Origin: a virus
Direction: 5' to 3' (one strand)
Length of the DNA: 29,836 nt
Virus record (IMG/VR): IMGVR_UViG_3300019880_000006
Location: 1-29,836 of that record
Shown: positions 28,840-29,836 of the stretch, in pieces
How the letters are laid out: each line of letters begins with the position of its first letter
Position numbering within the stretch: the first letter of the stretch is position 1
Notes under the pieces: model-generated
Seen by the model: the letters and a program-made list of their open reading frames with translations, nothing else
Told to the model about the DNA's origin: nothing
The model's database searches: none
Program-made: the position numbers and the translations under genes

Positions 28840-29836
28840 ATGACCCGCAAATATCTCATTGTCGCAGTGGTGGCCGCGCTTCTCAGCGTCGCCTTCATCA
28901 CGCAGATCGACCTCACGACGCAGGTGCGCGGATTACTTCCGCTTGCGAATGGCGGAACCGCGTCCAACCTCTCCGCTACCGGGGGCGCATCGCAAGTTCT
29001 CAAGCAGACCTCGGTGGGTGGCGCGGTCGCCGTGGCCCAGCTTGCATTTGCAGACCTCTCCGGAGCCGCTTCCGTTGCACAGATCCCGAACCTTCCCGCC
29101 TCGATCATCACTTCGGGGCAACTGGCTTTAGCCAGGGGCGGGACGAATGCGGACCTCTCCGCTACGGGTGGCGCTTCATTCGTCCTGAAACAAACGAGCG
29201 TCGGGGCGGCGGTCACGGTCGCTCAACTGGCTTATTCGGATCTCAGCGGGAGCCCGGCGGCCGGAACGGTTACGTGGGACAAACTTGGAAATGCCGCCGC
29301 AGCGCTGACCCTCGCCAACGGCACCAACAACACGACGTTCAACCAAACGTCCGCAGCAGCTTGGACGTGGGCGAACACGACGCCGACGTTTGCGTCTCTC
29401 GTGCTGACGCAGGCCGCGATCAGCGGCACCACGGTCACTTATACCGGAACGATCACCGGCGGCGGCTCGAATGCTTACGTGGGCGCGTCGGCGACGATCG
29501 CCGGATTCGTCAATGCTGGCAACAATGGAACCTTCACCGTCACCGCATCGACGGCGACGACGCTAGTGGTTACCAATGCGGGCGGCGTCAATGAAACGCA
29601 CGCTGGGACGGCGATAGGGGCTGCTCAGTCTAGCCCACCTCATGTATTGAGCGCGCAGTATTCCACGTCGCCGATCGCGTCCGCTGCCGACACCTGGAGC
29701 GTCCAGAGCGTGCTGAGTTCAGCCGTGGCCAACGCCGTCTCTACTTTTCGCATTTTGCACGCAGGGTCTACAGGCAGGGCGAGTGTTGAACTACCGCACA
29801 TTACACTTACCAACGTAGGGCTTGCTGCCGGGGATG
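28840..29836 (+). CDS. Tail fibre-like protein with export-type N-terminus (partial, runs off right edge)
   Basis: No stop to the window end; at least 332 aa. Residues 5-20 (YLIVAVVAALLSVAFI) are a signal peptide or membrane helix, unusual in a fibre. Two imperfect repeats follow (34-75 and 96-137): LA-N/R-GGT, LSATGGAS-x-VLKQTSVG, AQLA-x-x-DLSG. Further on, GTTVTYTGTITGGGS and FVNAGNNGTFTVTASTATT form an Ig-like or beta-sandwich domain seen in phage fibres. A host-binding fibre or spike is likely; end and receptor part are not in the window. Confidence 0.7.
   Translation, partial: MTRKYLIVAVVAALLSVAFITQIDLTTQVRGLLPLANGGTASNLSATGGASQVLKQTSVGGAVAVAQLAFADLSGAASVAQIPNLPASIITSGQLALARGGTNADLSATGGASFVLKQTSVGAAVTVAQLAYSDLSGSPAAGTVTWDKLGNAAAALTLANGTNNTTFNQTSAAAWTWANTTPTFASLVLTQAAISGTTVTYTGTITGGGSNAYVGASATIAGFVNAGNNGTFTVTASTATTLVVTNAGGVNETHAGTAIGAAQSSPPHVLSAQYSTSPIASAADTWSVQSVLSSAVANAVSTFRILHAGSTGRASVELPHITLTNVGLAAGD
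28939..29250 (+). repeat. Internal repeat pair in the fibre gene
   Basis: Bases 28939-29064 and 29125-29250 encode two related 42-residue units, 62 residues apart. The protein identity is clear (GGT, LSATGGAS, VLKQTSVG, AQLA, DLSG), while the DNA has diverged at many third positions. The pattern indicates an old duplication maintained at protein level. Confidence 0.7.

Noticed and set aside
1-29836. CRISPR array, tRNA genes or insertion sequences
   Set aside because: No regularly spaced repeat-spacer array, no tRNA cloverleaf noticed by eye, and no transposase or terminal inverted repeats. A tRNA scan would be needed to exclude tRNAs fully.

Overview
This 29.8 kb, GC-rich window reads as most of the genome (or prophage segment) of a tailed dsDNA virus with a P22-type, short-tailed (podovirus) assembly module. 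The order small terminase, large terminase, portal, scaffold, coat, gp4-like and gp10-like tail factors, then fibre proteins matches P22-type phages. The host cannot be read from the sequence. High GC and several Sec or Tat export signals suggest a Gram-negative-like, probably environmental bacterium. The right edge cuts a fibre gene. Needle, ejection and recognisable lysis genes are not in the window.

Layout. Positions 1-487 hold 22-23 bp tandem iterons, an AT-rich stretch and no convincing gene: a candidate replication origin. Positions 488-2574 carry a zinc-ribbon ORF, a terminator or attenuator, and two adjacent winged-helix proteins that resemble each other and may be the replication initiators. 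Positions 2571-7520 are a tightly coupled rightward early operon: a HAD-family protein, a Dam-type methylase and many small unknown proteins. Almost every junction is a start/stop overlap. Two near-identical 73-nt stem-loop elements (3221-3293, 4291-4363) bracket the methylase cassette, and three consecutive genes share the same 5' coding module.

Positions 7512-10616 are mainly leftward: a P-loop ATPase, small unknown proteins and a small HNH-like protein, apparently driven from a divergent control region at 10617-10796. Positions 10797-12698 run rightward again, with small genes, a 500-bp gene-poor gap and a small serine recombinase that lacks most of its DNA-binding tail. From 12878 to the right end lies the virion module.

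Reverse-strand genes are inserted between the forward late genes: two HNH endonucleases, and a two-gene unit encoding a Tat-signal protein and a small Cys/His protein. Each inserted unit ends inside the 3' end of the forward gene before it. Two proteins encoded among the virion genes carry apparent N-terminal export signals, which is unusual for particle components. The most promising novelty is the duplicated stem-loop, followed by the iteron/dual winged-helix module, the shared-start gene family, and the exported proteins in the virion block.
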